Of a stretch of DNA of 64,000 nucleotides, positions 18,555-27,416 are shown one piece after another. The stretch covers positions 1,178,001 through 1,242,000 of the forward strand of contig CABJAC010000001.1 of NCBI GenBank assembly GCA_902363455.1, given 5' to 3'. The DNA is from Caryophanales bacterium (lineage in GTDB: Bacteria > Bacillota > Bacilli > Exiguobacteriales > Exiguobacteriaceae). The notes beneath the pieces were generated by a model. The model did not search any database and was not told the DNA's origin. It worked only from the letters and a program-made list of their open reading frames with translations. Within the stretch, counting starts at the first letter, position 1, and each line of letters opens with the position of its first letter. Made by a program: the position numbers and the translations under genes.

Positions 18555-18583
18555 ATTGTAGGCATCTTCTTGCTATCTGACAA
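18555..18583 (-). promoter_or_regulatory. parE-parC promoter
   Basis: Minus strand TTGTCA (18583-18578), 17-base spacer, TACAAT (18560-18555). Confidence 0.65.
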
Positions 18584-18601
18584 GGATAATCTAGAAAACA
18601 A

Positions 18602-18638
18602 GAAAAAAAGACACCTACTGTCAAGGAGTAGATGTCTT
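18602..18638 (-). terminator. Terminator of CoA-binding gene
   Basis: AAGACA-c-CTACT / AGTAG-a-TGTCTT with a 7-base loop and A-run at 18603-18609 giving the minus-strand U-tract. Confidence 0.85.
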
Positions 18639-18650
18639 GCCGGATCACGA

Positions 18651-19052
18651 TCACAAGTACTGGTGTTCAATTTTAATACAACGGTTTTCGATGTATGGAA
18701 TACCGGCCCCGAGTGCTAAACTTTCCGCTTCGACACTCGATAATCCAAGTTGATTCCAAATCATGCCGACGTCACCGTGTGCGACGGCATCTTTTGCGAC
18801 ATCCGCCAGAAATTCCGAACGGCGGAAGACATCGACGATATCGATGTGTCCCGGGATGCTAGCGACACTCGGATACACTTTCTGACCATTCCATTCGTTT
18901 AAGGTCGGATTAACCGGAATGACTTCGTAACCATGTTGAACCAGGTAGTCCGCAATCCAATTGGCCGTTTTGCCAGAGTCGCTTGAAACACCGACGACCG
19001 CAATTCGTTTTGCGTCTTTTAACAATTTACGTGCTTGTTGATCTGAAATCAT
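18651..19052 (-). CDS. CoA-binding domain protein (YccU type)
   Basis: 133 residues, a stand-alone CoA-binding Rossmann domain: IAVVGVSSDSGKTANWIADYL at the nucleotide loop, YEVIPVNP after strand 2, and GMIWNQLGL and YIENRCIKIEH near the C-terminus with the conserved cysteine. Family members (E. coli YccU, B. subtilis YneT) bind CoA; their cellular role is not settled. Single-gene unit ended by the terminator at 18602-18638. Confidence 0.85.
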   Translation of the reverse strand: MISDQQARKLLKDAKRIAVVGVSSDSGKTANWIADYLVQHGYEVIPVNPTLNEWNGQKVYPSVASIPGHIDIVDVFRRSEFLADVAKDAVAHGDVGMIWNQLGLSSVEAESLALGAGIPYIENRCIKIEHQYL

Positions 19053-19198
19053 GTTATGTCCCCCTCGTGTTAAATACAGGATAGTCTTAGACTATATACC
19101 CCATTCGATTTGGATTAAGCCTCGAATCGGGCACATTCGCAACGTCTGAAACCGGGAATCGACTAAAACGCCCTGTACGAAATCGAGACGACCAACTC

Positions 19199-19373
19199 CC
19201 TGTCGGAAGGAAGTTCGCTGCAACTGAGAGCGAATTCGGAACTTTCGATTTGTTCATCATATTTGGTTGACATAATAGTGTTATTGTATTTATAAGTGTT
19301 AAAAAGGAGTGTTTGATCATTTGCATCGAGTCGAATGGTTACCTGTCTCGACTAATTTCGCTGCAACTGAGCG
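19199..19373 (+). repeat. 33 bp imperfect direct repeat, two copies 143 bp apart
   Basis: Copies at 19199-19230 and 19342-19373 share CCTGTC, a 9-base unlike spacer, then TTCGCTGCAACTGAG and a final GC two bases later. A weaker third relative (TCGACTAA and a CCCTGT) lies at 19158-19176. The repeats flank the promoter at 19267-19296 and lie just ahead of a tyrosine recombinase gene. Confidence 0.6.
19267..19296 (+). promoter_or_regulatory. Sigma-A promoter upstream of recombinase gene
   Basis: TTGACA (19267-19272), 17-base spacer, TTATAA (19290-19295) or TATAAG one base on. It precedes AAAAAGGAG at 19301-19309. Confidence 0.65.
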
Positions 19374-19473
19374 CTCCCTGTCTGACAATTTAACGTTGCG
19401 TGAAATAACTATTTCACGCAAACTAGTGTACCGTCTACCAACGTTTGGTATAGTAGTAACAGAGAGGGGATAG
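19321..19473 (+). CDS. Possible 50-codon leader ORF
   Basis: A TTG at 19321 lies 11 bases after AAAAAGGAG (19301-19309) and opens a frame that ends TAG at 19471-19473, one base before the recombinase ATG. The predicted peptide (MHRVEWLPVSTNFAATERSL...) resembles nothing recognised. The second direct repeat and two palindromes lie inside it, so the DNA may be regulatory or recombinogenic, with the frame incidental. Low confidence as a gene, but the promoter, ribosome site and end-to-start coupling justify recording it. Confidence 0.3.
   Translation: MHRVEWLPVSTNFAATERSLSDNLTLREITISRKLVYRLPTFGIVVTERG
19396..19421. repeat. 26 bp palindrome upstream of recombinase
   Basis: TTGCGTGAAATA and its exact complement TATTTCACGCAA separated by two bases. 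No U-tract follows, so it is unlikely to be a terminator; size is near that of Xer-type crossover sites but the centre is too short for a normal one. Confidence 0.6.
19436..19450. promoter_or_regulatory. Small palindrome just before recombinase gene
   Basis: TACCAA-CGT-TTGGTA. It overlaps a possible -10 (TATAGT at 19449-19454), so it could be an operator for a second promoter close to the recombinase start. Confidence 0.4.
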
Positions 19474-19474
19474 A

Positions 19475-20518
19475 ATGATGAGTTTGTTTAAAAACCTAGG
19501 AAAAACGGTAAAACCGATACCCCTTCCCGCCCATACGATGGATCTTCCGGGATATGTCCGGATGCCGGATTTCATCCGGTCCTATATCGACCATTTGGCG
19601 TCGAAGAATTTCTCGAAAGCGACGATGCGGCGGTACGTCTACGATTTTGATTCGTTTTTTCAGTTCGTTGCGGAAGCGTCGGGAGAAGCGATTCAGGCGC
19701 GAGATATCACGCAGGACGCGTTTCTTGAAATTGACGGGTCCGGGATTGCCGCTTATGCGGAATACTTAGCGTTAACAAAACAGAACGCCCCGAGCGTCAT
19801 CAATCGGAAACTGTCAGCACTTCAATCCCTGTTCCGGCATTTGATCGATATCGGTGTCCTGTCGGAAAATCCGGTCGCGAAAATCAATCGTCCGAAACAG
19901 GCGAAGCGGGATCCGGTTTACTTAACAAAACGCGAATGGGACGAACTGATGCAGCTGTTGCCGTCGAACGTCGAGATGAATGCCCGGGAAGCTGCCCATT
20001 ATGAACGGGATCGCGTTCGGGACGTCACGTTGTTTCAGTTGCTCGGGTACAGCGGGATGCGGCTCAGTGAAATGACGCAATTGACGTGGAGTGCCGTCGA
20101 TTTTCACGAAGGGACGATTCGGGTCATCGGGAAAGGCAACAAGGAACGGATCATTCCTCTTGCGAAGCCGGTCCGGGTCGCCTTACGGAAATACGCCGCG
20201 CATTACAGTCTGACGATGCGGGGAGTAGAACCGATTTTTCAGAAACAAGGCAAAGCGCTCAGTCCCCGGGCGGTCCAACATATCTTAAAGCGCCACGTCG
20301 ACCGTCTGCGTCCTGTTTTGCCGTTTTTGGAGCGGAAACAGATCACGCCGCACAAATTACGGCATACATTCGCGACGCGCCTGGCGACCGGCGGGGTCGA
20401 TGTCTTGACGATTCAACAATTGCTCGGACACGAGTCGGTTGCGACGACGCAGGTCTATGCCCATATCGGTGATCAAGAGAAAAAACGGGCAATTGAATTA
20501 TTTGATAGTGAACGATAA
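19475..20518 (+). CDS. Tyrosine recombinase (Xer/phage-integrase family)
   Basis: 347 residues. A SAM-like core-binding domain (residues about 25-125) precedes the catalytic domain, with all six active-site positions: Arg196 (GMRLSE), Lys220 (GKGNKER), His293 and Arg296 (HKLRHTF), His319 (LGHES) and Tyr328 (QVYAHI). It is 40-50 residues longer than XerC/XerD because of an N-terminal extension and an insertion near residue 170 (NAREAAHYER). AGAGGGGA lies before ATG 19475 and ATG 19478. Isolated from phage genes; either a chromosomal Xer-like enzyme or a domesticated integrase. Repeats upstream could be its substrate. Confidence 0.85.
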   Translation: MMSLFKNLGKTVKPIPLPAHTMDLPGYVRMPDFIRSYIDHLASKNFSKATMRRYVYDFDSFFQFVAEASGEAIQARDITQDAFLEIDGSGIAAYAEYLALTKQNAPSVINRKLSALQSLFRHLIDIGVLSENPVAKINRPKQAKRDPVYLTKREWDELMQLLPSNVEMNAREAAHYERDRVRDVTLFQLLGYSGMRLSEMTQLTWSAVDFHEGTIRVIGKGNKERIIPLAKPVRVALRKYAAHYSLTMRGVEPIFQKQGKALSPRAVQHILKRHVDRLRPVLPFLERKQITPHKLRHTFATRLATGGVDVLTIQQLLGHESVATTQVYAHIGDQEKKRAIELFDSER

Positions 20519-20559
20519 TTGTATTATGTCACCTACATCCTAAGGAAAGGAGCAACGGG

Positions 20560-23190
20560 ATGAATTATGGACTAAGTGAACGAAAAATCAAACAAATGTC
20601 GGATACCTATGCTTTCCGTCGCGGCAAACGGTATGTCGCCGCTAAAAAAGTCACGCTGCGAAACTACCAATCCGGCGACTTGCTCGTCGAAGCCGCTGTT
20701 CAAGGCGAAGACCTGTTCACCGTTACCGTCCGCGTCAAGGAACACGGCGTGGATGCCGGCTGCAACTGTCCGTCACTTGCGATGGATCAATCGTTTTGCG
20801 GACATATCGTTGCCGTGCTGTTAGCGATGCATCATGTGCAAGTCTACGGCACCCCCGGTGGAAAGCAATCATTAATCCGTCCGTTTGCGACGACGCGGCA
20901 GACCGAAGATGCCGCGGTGACGGCTTATTTGCACACATTACGCAAAACGGAACGGGCAAAAATCAGGTTTGATGTCAGCGGTTCGGCGATTGTGATGGAA
21001 AGCATCACGGCGCAACAACGTTTTATCATCAGTCCGATGTGTTTTGACCGACTTTTGCAAAGGCGTGACCACTTGCGGAATCTGGCCGACGTCTGGCTCA
21101 GTCCCCCGCTCAAACAACGGCTCGTCAGCGGTCCGCCGACGGTCGAGCTGGCGCTGGACCGGGAAGCTGCTGGACTTGAACTGCTTGTGACGTTTAGCTA
21201 TCAAGGGGTTCGGATTAATCCGTTGCAAGAGACAGATTGGCTCGGGCGCGATGTGTCGCTCGAAAGGGCCGTCCTCCGCTATGTAACGGAGAGTGGTTTC
21301 CTGGAGCGGAACGGTCGCTACCGGTTAGAGGGAGAAGCGGCGGAATATCAATTTCTGAAAGGTTTGCTCGATCCCCGTGTCGTTTACGGTGAACTCGTCG
21401 TTCAAGTGACGGAAAGTATCCGCCAATCCTTACCGAACGGACCATTCCATCCGCGGATTGATGTCGACACGACGGACCGCCTGGATTGGTTAACCTTCCG
21501 CTTTTCCATGGACGGGATTCCGGAAATGGAACTGAAACAGGTCTTGCAGTCGCTTGTCACCCGGAAAACGTATCACCGGTTAAAGAACGGTCAGTTTGTC
21601 TCGTTTGAGACCCGAGCGTTTGAACAGTTGCAACGCGTTTTTCGACAACTCGAAGCAGCAGAGCAGGATCAACTTGAAGCGGTGTTGCGCGCGCCGGCTC
21701 TGCCGAACCTCAAACATCTGGTCGGTGCCTCCTTCTTACATGTCCATAAACAATTAACAGAACGATGGCTCGAGCTGAAAAATGGAACAGGAGTCTACCT
21801 GAACTTCCCGGAAATACTCGACCGCCACTTGTATCCATATCAGCGGGCGGGGATCCAGTTCATGGCGAATCTCGCCGGACATGACGGGCACGGGATTTTA
21901 GCGGATGAGATGGGACTCGGGAAAACGATTCAGGCGATTGGGTATCTCGAGACGCTGCCGCCGGGACGGGTCTTAATTGTCGCTCCGGCTTCCCTGCTCC
22001 ATAACTGGCAGGCGGAACTCACGCGATTTGCCCCGACGAGAACGGTCCATCTGTTGACCGGAGCGCGGAAGCACCGCTTGGACCAAATCGAGACAGTACC
22101 AGCGGACGGGATTTTTCTGATTTCCTATCCGTCGTTACGAGCCGACATGGAGGCGCACCAGACCGTCGAATACGACGTCGTCATTTTTGATGAGGCACAA
22201 CATCTGAAGAATCCGGCGTCCCAAACCGCTGTCCGCTTGCGCCGGATTCGGGCGAAACGTCGGTTTGCCTTGACTGGAACGCCGCTTGAAAACCGGACCG
22301 ATGATCTCTGGTCGATTTTCCGGGTCATCTTCCCTTCCTTGCTGCCGGACTTACAGACGTTTCAAACGTGGTCGCATGACGAGATCAAACGATTCATCCG
22401 TCCGTTTCTGATGCGGCGGACCAAAGATGAGGTGTTGCAGGATTTACCGAAGAAGCAGATTGTCCATCACTACACAGACCTTGGTCCGACACAGAAAAAG
22501 CTGTATGCCTCCTACTTATCTAAACTGCAACTGGAAACGTTGCGTCATTTGGATGAAACGAAACGTGAGGACCGGATCAAGTTGCTCGCCGGTTTGACCC
22601 GCTTACGGCAGATTTGTTGTGATCCAGCGCTGTTTGTCGAAGATTATACAGGCGAATCGACAAAACTCGAACGTCTGCTGACGTTAATCGAGGAAAAATT
22701 AGCCGCCGGACACCGGATCCTGATTTTTTCCCAGTATACGAAGATGCTGGCCCGGATTCGGGAACGACTGGCAGCACGACAACGTGCCCACTTTCTGCTG
22801 ACGGGTGAGACACCGATTGAGGATCGGGTCGCACTGTGTGACCGGTTTAATGCCGGTGAAGTCGATCTCTTCCTGATTTCCTTGAAGGCCGGCGGGACCG
22901 GTCTGAATCTGGCGACGGCAGATACCGTCATTTTATACGACAGCTGGTGGAATCCAGCCGTCGAGCAACAAGCGGCTGACCGGGCTCATCGATTGGGACA
23001 GCAGTCGCCGGTCGAAGTGATTAAGCTGTTGATGACCGGGACGATCGAGGAAAAGATGGCGGAATTACAAGATCGTAAAGCGACGATGATTGATGCCGTC
23101 CTATCGGATCAGAAGCCGGATGTTTTAACGATTCGTGAACTCGTCCGTCTGCTCGATCTCCCCGCTTTTGTCGATTCAGCAGGTGAGTAA
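20560..23190 (+). CDS. SWIM zinc-finger SNF2-type helicase
   Basis: 876 residues. The N-terminal SWIM zinc finger (CNC...CGH at about residues 68-90) is followed by a mixed linker domain and a SNF2 ATPase: motif I DEMGLGKT near residue 450, Ia APASLLHNW, II DEAQH, III LTGTPLEN, V GGTGLNLATADTV and VI ADRAHRLGQ. SWIM-SNF2 proteins in Bacilli remodel protein-DNA complexes or RNA polymerase; exact role is unknown. AGGAG is 8 bases upstream of ATG. Only 41 bases separate it from the recombinase stop, so the two may be co-transcribed. Confidence 0.88.
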   Translation: MNYGLSERKIKQMSDTYAFRRGKRYVAAKKVTLRNYQSGDLLVEAAVQGEDLFTVTVRVKEHGVDAGCNCPSLAMDQSFCGHIVAVLLAMHHVQVYGTPGGKQSLIRPFATTRQTEDAAVTAYLHTLRKTERAKIRFDVSGSAIVMESITAQQRFIISPMCFDRLLQRRDHLRNLADVWLSPPLKQRLVSGPPTVELALDREAAGLELLVTFSYQGVRINPLQETDWLGRDVSLERAVLRYVTESGFLERNGRYRLEGEAAEYQFLKGLLDPRVVYGELVVQVTESIRQSLPNGPFHPRIDVDTTDRLDWLTFRFSMDGIPEMELKQVLQSLVTRKTYHRLKNGQFVSFETRAFEQLQRVFRQLEAAEQDQLEAVLRAPALPNLKHLVGASFLHVHKQLTERWLELKNGTGVYLNFPEILDRHLYPYQRAGIQFMANLAGHDGHGILADEMGLGKTIQAIGYLETLPPGRVLIVAPASLLHNWQAELTRFAPTRTVHLLTGARKHRLDQIETVPADGIFLISYPSLRADMEAHQTVEYDVVIFDEAQHLKNPASQTAVRLRRIRAKRRFALTGTPLENRTDDLWSIFRVIFPSLLPDLQTFQTWSHDEIKRFIRPFLMRRTKDEVLQDLPKKQIVHHYTDLGPTQKKLYASYLSKLQLETLRHLDETKREDRIKLLAGLTRLRQICCDPALFVEDYTGESTKLERLLTLIEEKLAAGHRILIFSQYTKMLARIRERLAARQRAHFLLTGETPIEDRVALCDRFNAGEVDLFLISLKAGGTGLNLATADTVILYDSWWNPAVEQQAADRAHRLGQQSPVEVIKLLMTGTIEEKMAELQDRKATMIDAVLSDQKPDVLTIRELVRLLDLPAFVDSAGE

Positions 23191-23227
23191 CCACACAAAT
23201 CAAAGAAAATCTTAAAAAAATGAAGGT

Positions 23228-23261
23228 CCTTCAATCCGTTGTCTATCAACAGGTTTGAAGG
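23228..23261 (+). terminator. Imperfect terminator hairpin after SNF2 gene
   Basis: CCTTCAA-t-CC..TTG pairs with CAA..GG-TTTGAAGG around a TCTAT loop; a weak T-run follows. Confidence 0.5.
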
Positions 23262-23290
23262 TCTTTCGACAATCAAATTCAGAAAAAAAG

Positions 23291-23317
23291 GTTTTAAGTT
23301 TTGAAAGACAGGGGTAT
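23291..23317 (+). promoter_or_regulatory. Sigma-B-type promoter of L25/ctc
   Basis: GTTTTA (23291-23296) with 15 bases, or TTTTAA with 14 bases, before GGGTAT (23312-23317). ctc is a classical sigma-B gene in B. subtilis. Confidence 0.7.
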
Positions 23318-23540
23318 ATCTACATTAGCACCGTACAACACGGTCGCTTTTCAATTATTGTTTCTCAATATCAGCGTAATGACCTGGGAGAGAAATGCTA
23401 CTTACTCACTTCGTTTTTCATTTCTGAATGAAATCCAGTTGAACTAGCATTTAGCGCATGAATTTCTGTTGGAACCTATTGTTCCACTCCTACATTCATT
23501 ACCTTTTGAGGGCTATACCAAATTCAAGGGGGAAATGAAC
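23318..23540 (+). promoter_or_regulatory. Long structured 5' leader of L25/ctc
   Basis: About 220 bases from promoter to start codon. AAATGCTA (23393-23400) pairs with TAGCATTT (23445-23452), enclosing ATTTC-tgaat-GAAAT; a separate GGAAC-ctatt-GTTCC hairpin lies at 23474-23488. This is much longer than needed for translation and could bind the L25 protein or another ligand. It carries no good terminator. Confidence 0.45.
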
Positions 23541-24218
23541 ATGTCAGTAACATTAAAAGTAGAAGAACGCGAAGTACGCCCACGCTCACTTAGAAAGCAA
23601 TTACGTCATGAAGGAAAAGCTCTTGGTGTCGTGTATGGCTACAAAGTGGAAAGCACACCGATTTCATTCGACGAAAAAGAATTGGTCAAAGTTGTCCGTG
23701 ATCACGGCGAAAACGTCTTGGTTGCTCTTCAAATCGGCGGTAAAAAGGTCAACACGTTGATCAACAAACTCGATATGGACATCTTTACACCAACGATCAA
23801 ACACGTTGAATTCATCGCTGTTAAAATGGATGAAGAAACAGAAGTCGAGACGGATATCGTCCTCGTCGGCGAAGCAGCTGGCGCGAAACTTGGCGGATTC
23901 CTTTCACAAACACTCTTTAAAGTAACAGTTGCCGCAACACCAGATAAATTACCGGAACGCATCGAAGTGGATGTAACGGAACTTGCAATCGGAGATTCGA
24001 TTACAGTCGCTGATCTTCCGGAAGAAAAAGATTTCCGTGTCGTCACAGAAGGTGACATCCAAGTTGCAGCGGTCGTTGAATCGACACTTGAAGCTGAACT
24101 TGAAGAAATCGAAGAAGCAGAAGCTGAGGCACAAGCAGCTGATGCGGATACAGCGACAGACGATTCAGAACAAACTTCTGAAGAGCAAGCTGAAGAAAAC
24201 AAAGAAGATAAAGAGTAA
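23541..24218 (+). CDS. rplY: 50S ribosomal protein L25 / general stress protein Ctc
   Basis: 225 residues. The N-terminal L25 domain ([31 protein letters not shown]) binds 5S rRNA; the C-terminal TL5/CTC domain follows to about residue 180, then a 40-residue acidic tail ([20 protein letters not shown]). AAGGGGGA at 23526-23533 places the start at ATG 23541 rather than ATG 23535 or the more distal in-frame codons. The sigma-B-type promoter suggests stress induction as for B. subtilis ctc. Confidence 0.93.
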   Translation: MSVTLKVEEREVRPRSLRKQLRHEGKALGVVYGYKVESTPISFDEKELVKVVRDHGENVLVALQIGGKKVNTLINKLDMDIFTPTIKHVEFIAVKMDEETEVETDIVLVGEAAGAKLGGFLSQTLFKVTVAATPDKLPERIEVDVTELAIGDSITVADLPEEKDFRVVTEGDIQVAAVVESTLEAELEEIEEAEAEAQAADADTATDDSEQTSEEQAEENKEDKE

Positions 24219-24228
24219 TCTTTTCTCC

Positions 24229-24252
24229 CCTCCCCTCGTGGGAGGTTTTTTT
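24229..24252 (+). terminator. Terminator of L25/ctc
   Basis: CCTCCC-ctcgt-GGGAGG followed by T7. Confidence 0.9.
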
Positions 24253-24259
24253 ATGCATA

Positions 24260-24288
24260 TTGACAAGTCGCGGCGACAGCCGTACAGT
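24260..24288 (+). promoter_or_regulatory. Promoter of thiamine transport operon
   Basis: TTGACA (24260-24265), 17-base spacer, TACAGT (24283-24288), placed 25 bases before the riboswitch. Confidence 0.7.
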
Positions 24289-24313
24289 GAAGAAGGTATA
24301 CATCATTGACACA

Positions 24314-24398
24314 TCCACTAGGGGAGCCCGCTCGGCTGAGACGATTTACTTCGGACCCTTTGAACCTGATCTAGTTCATACTAGCGTAGGAAAGTGGA
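24314..24398 (+). ncRNA. TPP riboswitch (THI element)
   Basis: All signature parts are present: P1 TCCACT / AGTGGA, GGGGAGCCC, the conserved CTGAGA at 24336-24341, ACCCTTTGAACCTGATCTAG, and GCGTAGGAAAGTGG. It binds thiamine pyrophosphate and, with the terminator at 24441-24475, should stop transcription of ykoEDC when the cofactor is plentiful. Confidence 0.96.
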
Positions 24399-24440
24399 GC
24401 GGAATCCTCGTGCTCTTTTTCTGCATCTTGCAGGTTACAC

Positions 24441-24475
24441 GACCGCTCTCTTTTCATAGAGGGCGGTCTTTTTTG
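24441..24475 (+). terminator. Riboswitch-controlled terminator
   Basis: GACCGCTCTC / GAG-GGCGGTC hairpin followed by T6, 40 bases before ykoE, in the position of a TPP expression platform. Confidence 0.9.
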
Positions 24476-24514
24476 TGGTTTCTTTGTGGGTGTGCATTCA
24501 AAGGAGAAGTGATT

Positions 24515-25090
24515 ATGAACAGTTGGAAAATGAAAGAAATCATCGTCATGATGATGCTCGCCGTAGCTTGTGGTGTCCTCTACTTAGGATGGTCGACGTT
24601 ATGGTTGCCGATCTCGGCCATCTTTGGACCGGTCGGAGCAAACTGGATGTTCGGCATCTGGGTCATCGCCAGTCCCCTTGTCGCCTACATCATTCAAAAA
24701 CCAGGCGCGGCATTGATTGCGGAAGTCGTCGCTGCTGCCGTCGAGTTGTTTACAGGGAGTCACTTCGGCTTATCGGCACTGTTGATTGGATTTGCACAGG
24801 GAATCGGAGCCGAGATCGCCTTTGCCGTGTTCGGCTACCGGACGTTTAATACGTTCACCTTGATGTTGTCCGGTGTCTTTGCCGCCGTCGGAAGTATGGT
24901 CTACAGCCTCATCGTGAATGGATTTGCCTATTATACGACGACGACACTGCTGTTGACGTTTTCTCTGCAACTCGTCAGCGGAGCATTGCTCGGCGGATTG
25001 CTCGCCAAAATAATCGTCGACGCGCTCGTTAAAACCGGGACATTGAACGGTTATGCGATCGGACGGCAACGAAAGCAGCGTGCCGCATGA
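24515..25090 (+). CDS. ykoE: YkoE, substrate-binding S component of ECF hydroxymethylpyrimidine/thiamine transporter
   Basis: 191 residues with about five membrane spans. The pattern MKEIIVMMMLAVACGVLYLGWSTLW and GPVGANWMFGIWVIASPLVAYIIQKPGAALIAE is that of YkoE, the S component for thiamine and its pyrimidine precursor. AAAGGAG lies 8 bases upstream. It is the first gene after a TPP riboswitch and overlaps ykoD by four bases (ATGA), which fixes the pathway. Confidence 0.93.
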   Translation: MNSWKMKEIIVMMMLAVACGVLYLGWSTLWLPISAIFGPVGANWMFGIWVIASPLVAYIIQKPGAALIAEVVAAAVELFTGSHFGLSALLIGFAQGIGAEIAFAVFGYRTFNTFTLMLSGVFAAVGSMVYSLIVNGFAYYTTTTLLLTFSLQLVSGALLGGLLAKIIVDALVKTGTLNGYAIGRQRKQRAA

Positions 25091-26646
25091 TGCAGTGCGC
25101 GCACCTGTCCGTCCGTTATCCGGATCAGGATTCTCCGGTCTTACACGACTTGTCGATCACGATTCAAAAAGGAGAAACGACCTTGCTCGTCGGTCCAAGC
25201 GGCAGCGGCAAGACGACCTTTTTACACGTTCTTGCCGGTCTGTTGCCGGATACGATTGAAGCAGATGTCACCGGTCACTGGTCGACCGAGGGAACGGTCG
25301 GGATTTTGTTCCAACAGCCGGACGATCAGTTTTGTATGCAGACGGTCGGAGCGGAAATCGCCTTTAGTCTCGAGAATCGGGAGATTATCCGCAGTGAGAT
25401 GGAGGAACGCATCCAGTTGCTGCTGGCGCGGGTCGGACTTGATCTTGCCTTGACGACACCGATTGCCGAATTGTCCGGCGGGATGAAGCAACGGCTCGCG
25501 TTGGCCTGTGTCCTCGCCCTTGAACCGGATATCTTATTACTGGACGAACCGACGGCACAACTCGACCCGAGTGGTCAACGGACGATGATGCATCTGATTG
25601 AAGAATTGCATCATGATCCTGACTTGACGCTCGTTCTGATCGAACATCAGCTCGATCAGTGCGTGACGTTTGCCGACCGGGTACTTGTCTTTGAAAGCGG
25701 TCGCTTGTTGCTTGATGGCACGCCATATGACGTGTTTCATCAACAGCGGGACGTGATGACGGCGCTTGGCATTGCGATGCCGCTCCTCTACCCCTACGGA
25801 CTTGAGACCTTACCGGAACTGTCCGGACAAGCCTGTCATCTGAAGAAACGTCCGGTTGAACGTCGAGCGGTTGGAACGGAGCGGACATTTGAGCTGACGC
25901 GTGTCCGTGTCAAACGAGGGAAACGGACGATTCTTAACGATTTTTCATGGACGGCCTTTTCCGGTCAATGGATCATGCTCGTCGGACGCAACGGGGCTGG
26001 AAAAAGCACGGTCCTTGAGACACTGGCAAAATTGCTTCCTTCCCAAGGCGATATCAGCTTATTCGACACCCCGCTTCGGAGATGGTCGGACCGGACGTAT
26101 TATCAACAAGTCGGCTTTGTTTTTCAACAACCGGACTTCCAGTTTCTTAAACAGACGGTTGCCGACGAACTTGCCATCAGCTGTGCCGTCTTTGATCCGG
26201 AACGGGTCCAGACGGCCTTGCGTCACTATCGACTGACCGATGTCGCGGATCAGTCTCCCCTCGCGCTCAGTCTCGGACAAAAAAGACGGTTGAGTGTCGC
26301 GACGATGTTACTGGAACGAAAAGCTGTTTTGTTGCTCGATGAACCGACCTTTGGACAAGACGCTGAGACGACGGCACACATCATCGACGTGTTGCATCAA
26401 GCCCGGGAGGCAGGAACGACCGTGATCATGGTGACGCACGACATGGAGCTGGTCCACCGTTACGCCGACCGTGTTGTCGTCATCGGCGAGGAGCGTGTCC
26501 AGTTTGACGGGACGCCGCTGGAGTTGTTTCAGGAAGAAGCACTTTTGGAACAAAACCAACTGTTCCGTCCGGTATCGTTTCTGTATCAACAACTTGAGGA
26601 GGTGAAACACCGTGCAGGAAAACGACACACCGCTCGCGCGTATTAA
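25087..26646 (+). CDS. ykoD: YkoD, fused double ATP-binding component of ECF transporter
   Basis: 519 residues holding two ABC ATPase domains in one chain. Domain 1: Walker A GPSGSGKTT, signature LSGGMKQR, Walker B ILLLDEP. Domain 2: Walker A GRNGAGKST, degenerate signature LSLGQKRR, Walker B VLLLDEPTFG. The fused pair replaces EcfA/EcfA'. It powers uptake through YkoE and YkoC. Confidence 0.93.
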   Translation: MMQCAHLSVRYPDQDSPVLHDLSITIQKGETTLLVGPSGSGKTTFLHVLAGLLPDTIEADVTGHWSTEGTVGILFQQPDDQFCMQTVGAEIAFSLENREIIRSEMEERIQLLLARVGLDLALTTPIAELSGGMKQRLALACVLALEPDILLLDEPTAQLDPSGQRTMMHLIEELHHDPDLTLVLIEHQLDQCVTFADRVLVFESGRLLLDGTPYDVFHQQRDVMTALGIAMPLLYPYGLETLPELSGQACHLKKRPVERRAVGTERTFELTRVRVKRGKRTILNDFSWTAFSGQWIMLVGRNGAGKSTVLETLAKLLPSQGDISLFDTPLRRWSDRTYYQQVGFVFQQPDFQFLKQTVADELAISCAVFDPERVQTALRHYRLTDVADQSPLALSLGQKRRLSVATMLLERKAVLLLDEPTFGQDAETTAHIIDVLHQAREAGTTVIMVTHDMELVHRYADRVVVIGEERVQFDGTPLELFQEEALLEQNQLFRPVSFLYQQLEEVKHRAGKRHTARAY

Positions 26647-27337
26647 TCCGGCAGTCAAGCTCGGCACGCTCCTCTATGTGATGGTGTTGCTGATTACGAC
26701 ATCGAGTCTGCAGGTGACGTTTGCCTTATCAGTACTTGCTGCCGTCGGGGTTTGCAGTTCCGGTTGGCGTTTGCGGACGCTCCTTCTGCGCTTGGTTCCC
26801 TATGGTCTCTTGTTTTTGTTGACGTTTTGGATGATGGCGGCGTTTGGCAAAGGCAGCACCGAACTTTGGACGTTCGGCTGGTTTCGGATTACGGAAGAAA
26901 GTCTCGATCATGCCTGGTTGATTGCGACCCGGATGCTCGCTTTTGTCTTCTTGAGCTTGACGTTCGTTGCGACGACCGATCCGACACGGTTCGTCATGAG
27001 TCTGATTCATCAGTGCCGCCTGCCGGTTCGTCTGGCCTACGGTTTTTTAGCCGGTCTTCGCTTCATTCCGATCTTTCGGCAAGCGATCCGGACCATTCGT
27101 CAAGCCCGGCGTGTCCGCCGGCAACGGTCGATTTGGCCCTGGCAAACGTTTTTTGACATCAGTCTGCCGCTCTTTACGACGAGCATCATCCGGTCGGAAC
27201 AGATTGCGATTGCGATGGAAGCGCGACAGTTCCAAACGAACCGGACGTATTATGTCCGACCGATCGTCACCCGCTTCGATCTGTTGTTTTTTGGTCTCGT
27301 CAGCAGCATCGCGACGTCGCTTCGTCTTTTTGTCTGA
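26612..27337 (+). CDS. ykoC: YkoC, transmembrane T component of ECF transporter
   Basis: 241 residues with the CbiQ/EcfT layout: four to five hydrophobic spans and the two cytoplasmic coupling motifs, seen as ARRVRRQRS near residue 165 and SEQIAIAMEARQF near residue 205. GTG 26612 lies 7 bases after GAGGAGGTG, so the gene overlaps the end of ykoD by 35 bases. It couples the YkoD ATPases to YkoE. Confidence 0.9.
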   Translation: MQENDTPLARINPAVKLGTLLYVMVLLITTSSLQVTFALSVLAAVGVCSSGWRLRTLLLRLVPYGLLFLLTFWMMAAFGKGSTELWTFGWFRITEESLDHAWLIATRMLAFVFLSLTFVATTDPTRFVMSLIHQCRLPVRLAYGFLAGLRFIPIFRQAIRTIRQARRVRRQRSIWPWQTFFDISLPLFTTSIIRSEQIAIAMEARQFQTNRTYYVRPIVTRFDLLFFGLVSSIATSLRLFV

Positions 27338-27416
27338 CAAGCGCAAGATTACTTCCCGCTACATCAGGGAAATACCATCTCAGGTGTAAAGAATTCAAAA
27401 GAAGGAGGTGAACGTC

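Noticed and set aside
27370..27400. Possible glycine-riboswitch-like string (CATCTCAGGT)
   Set aside because: Only a few bases match and the region of under 80 bases cannot hold the aptamer.
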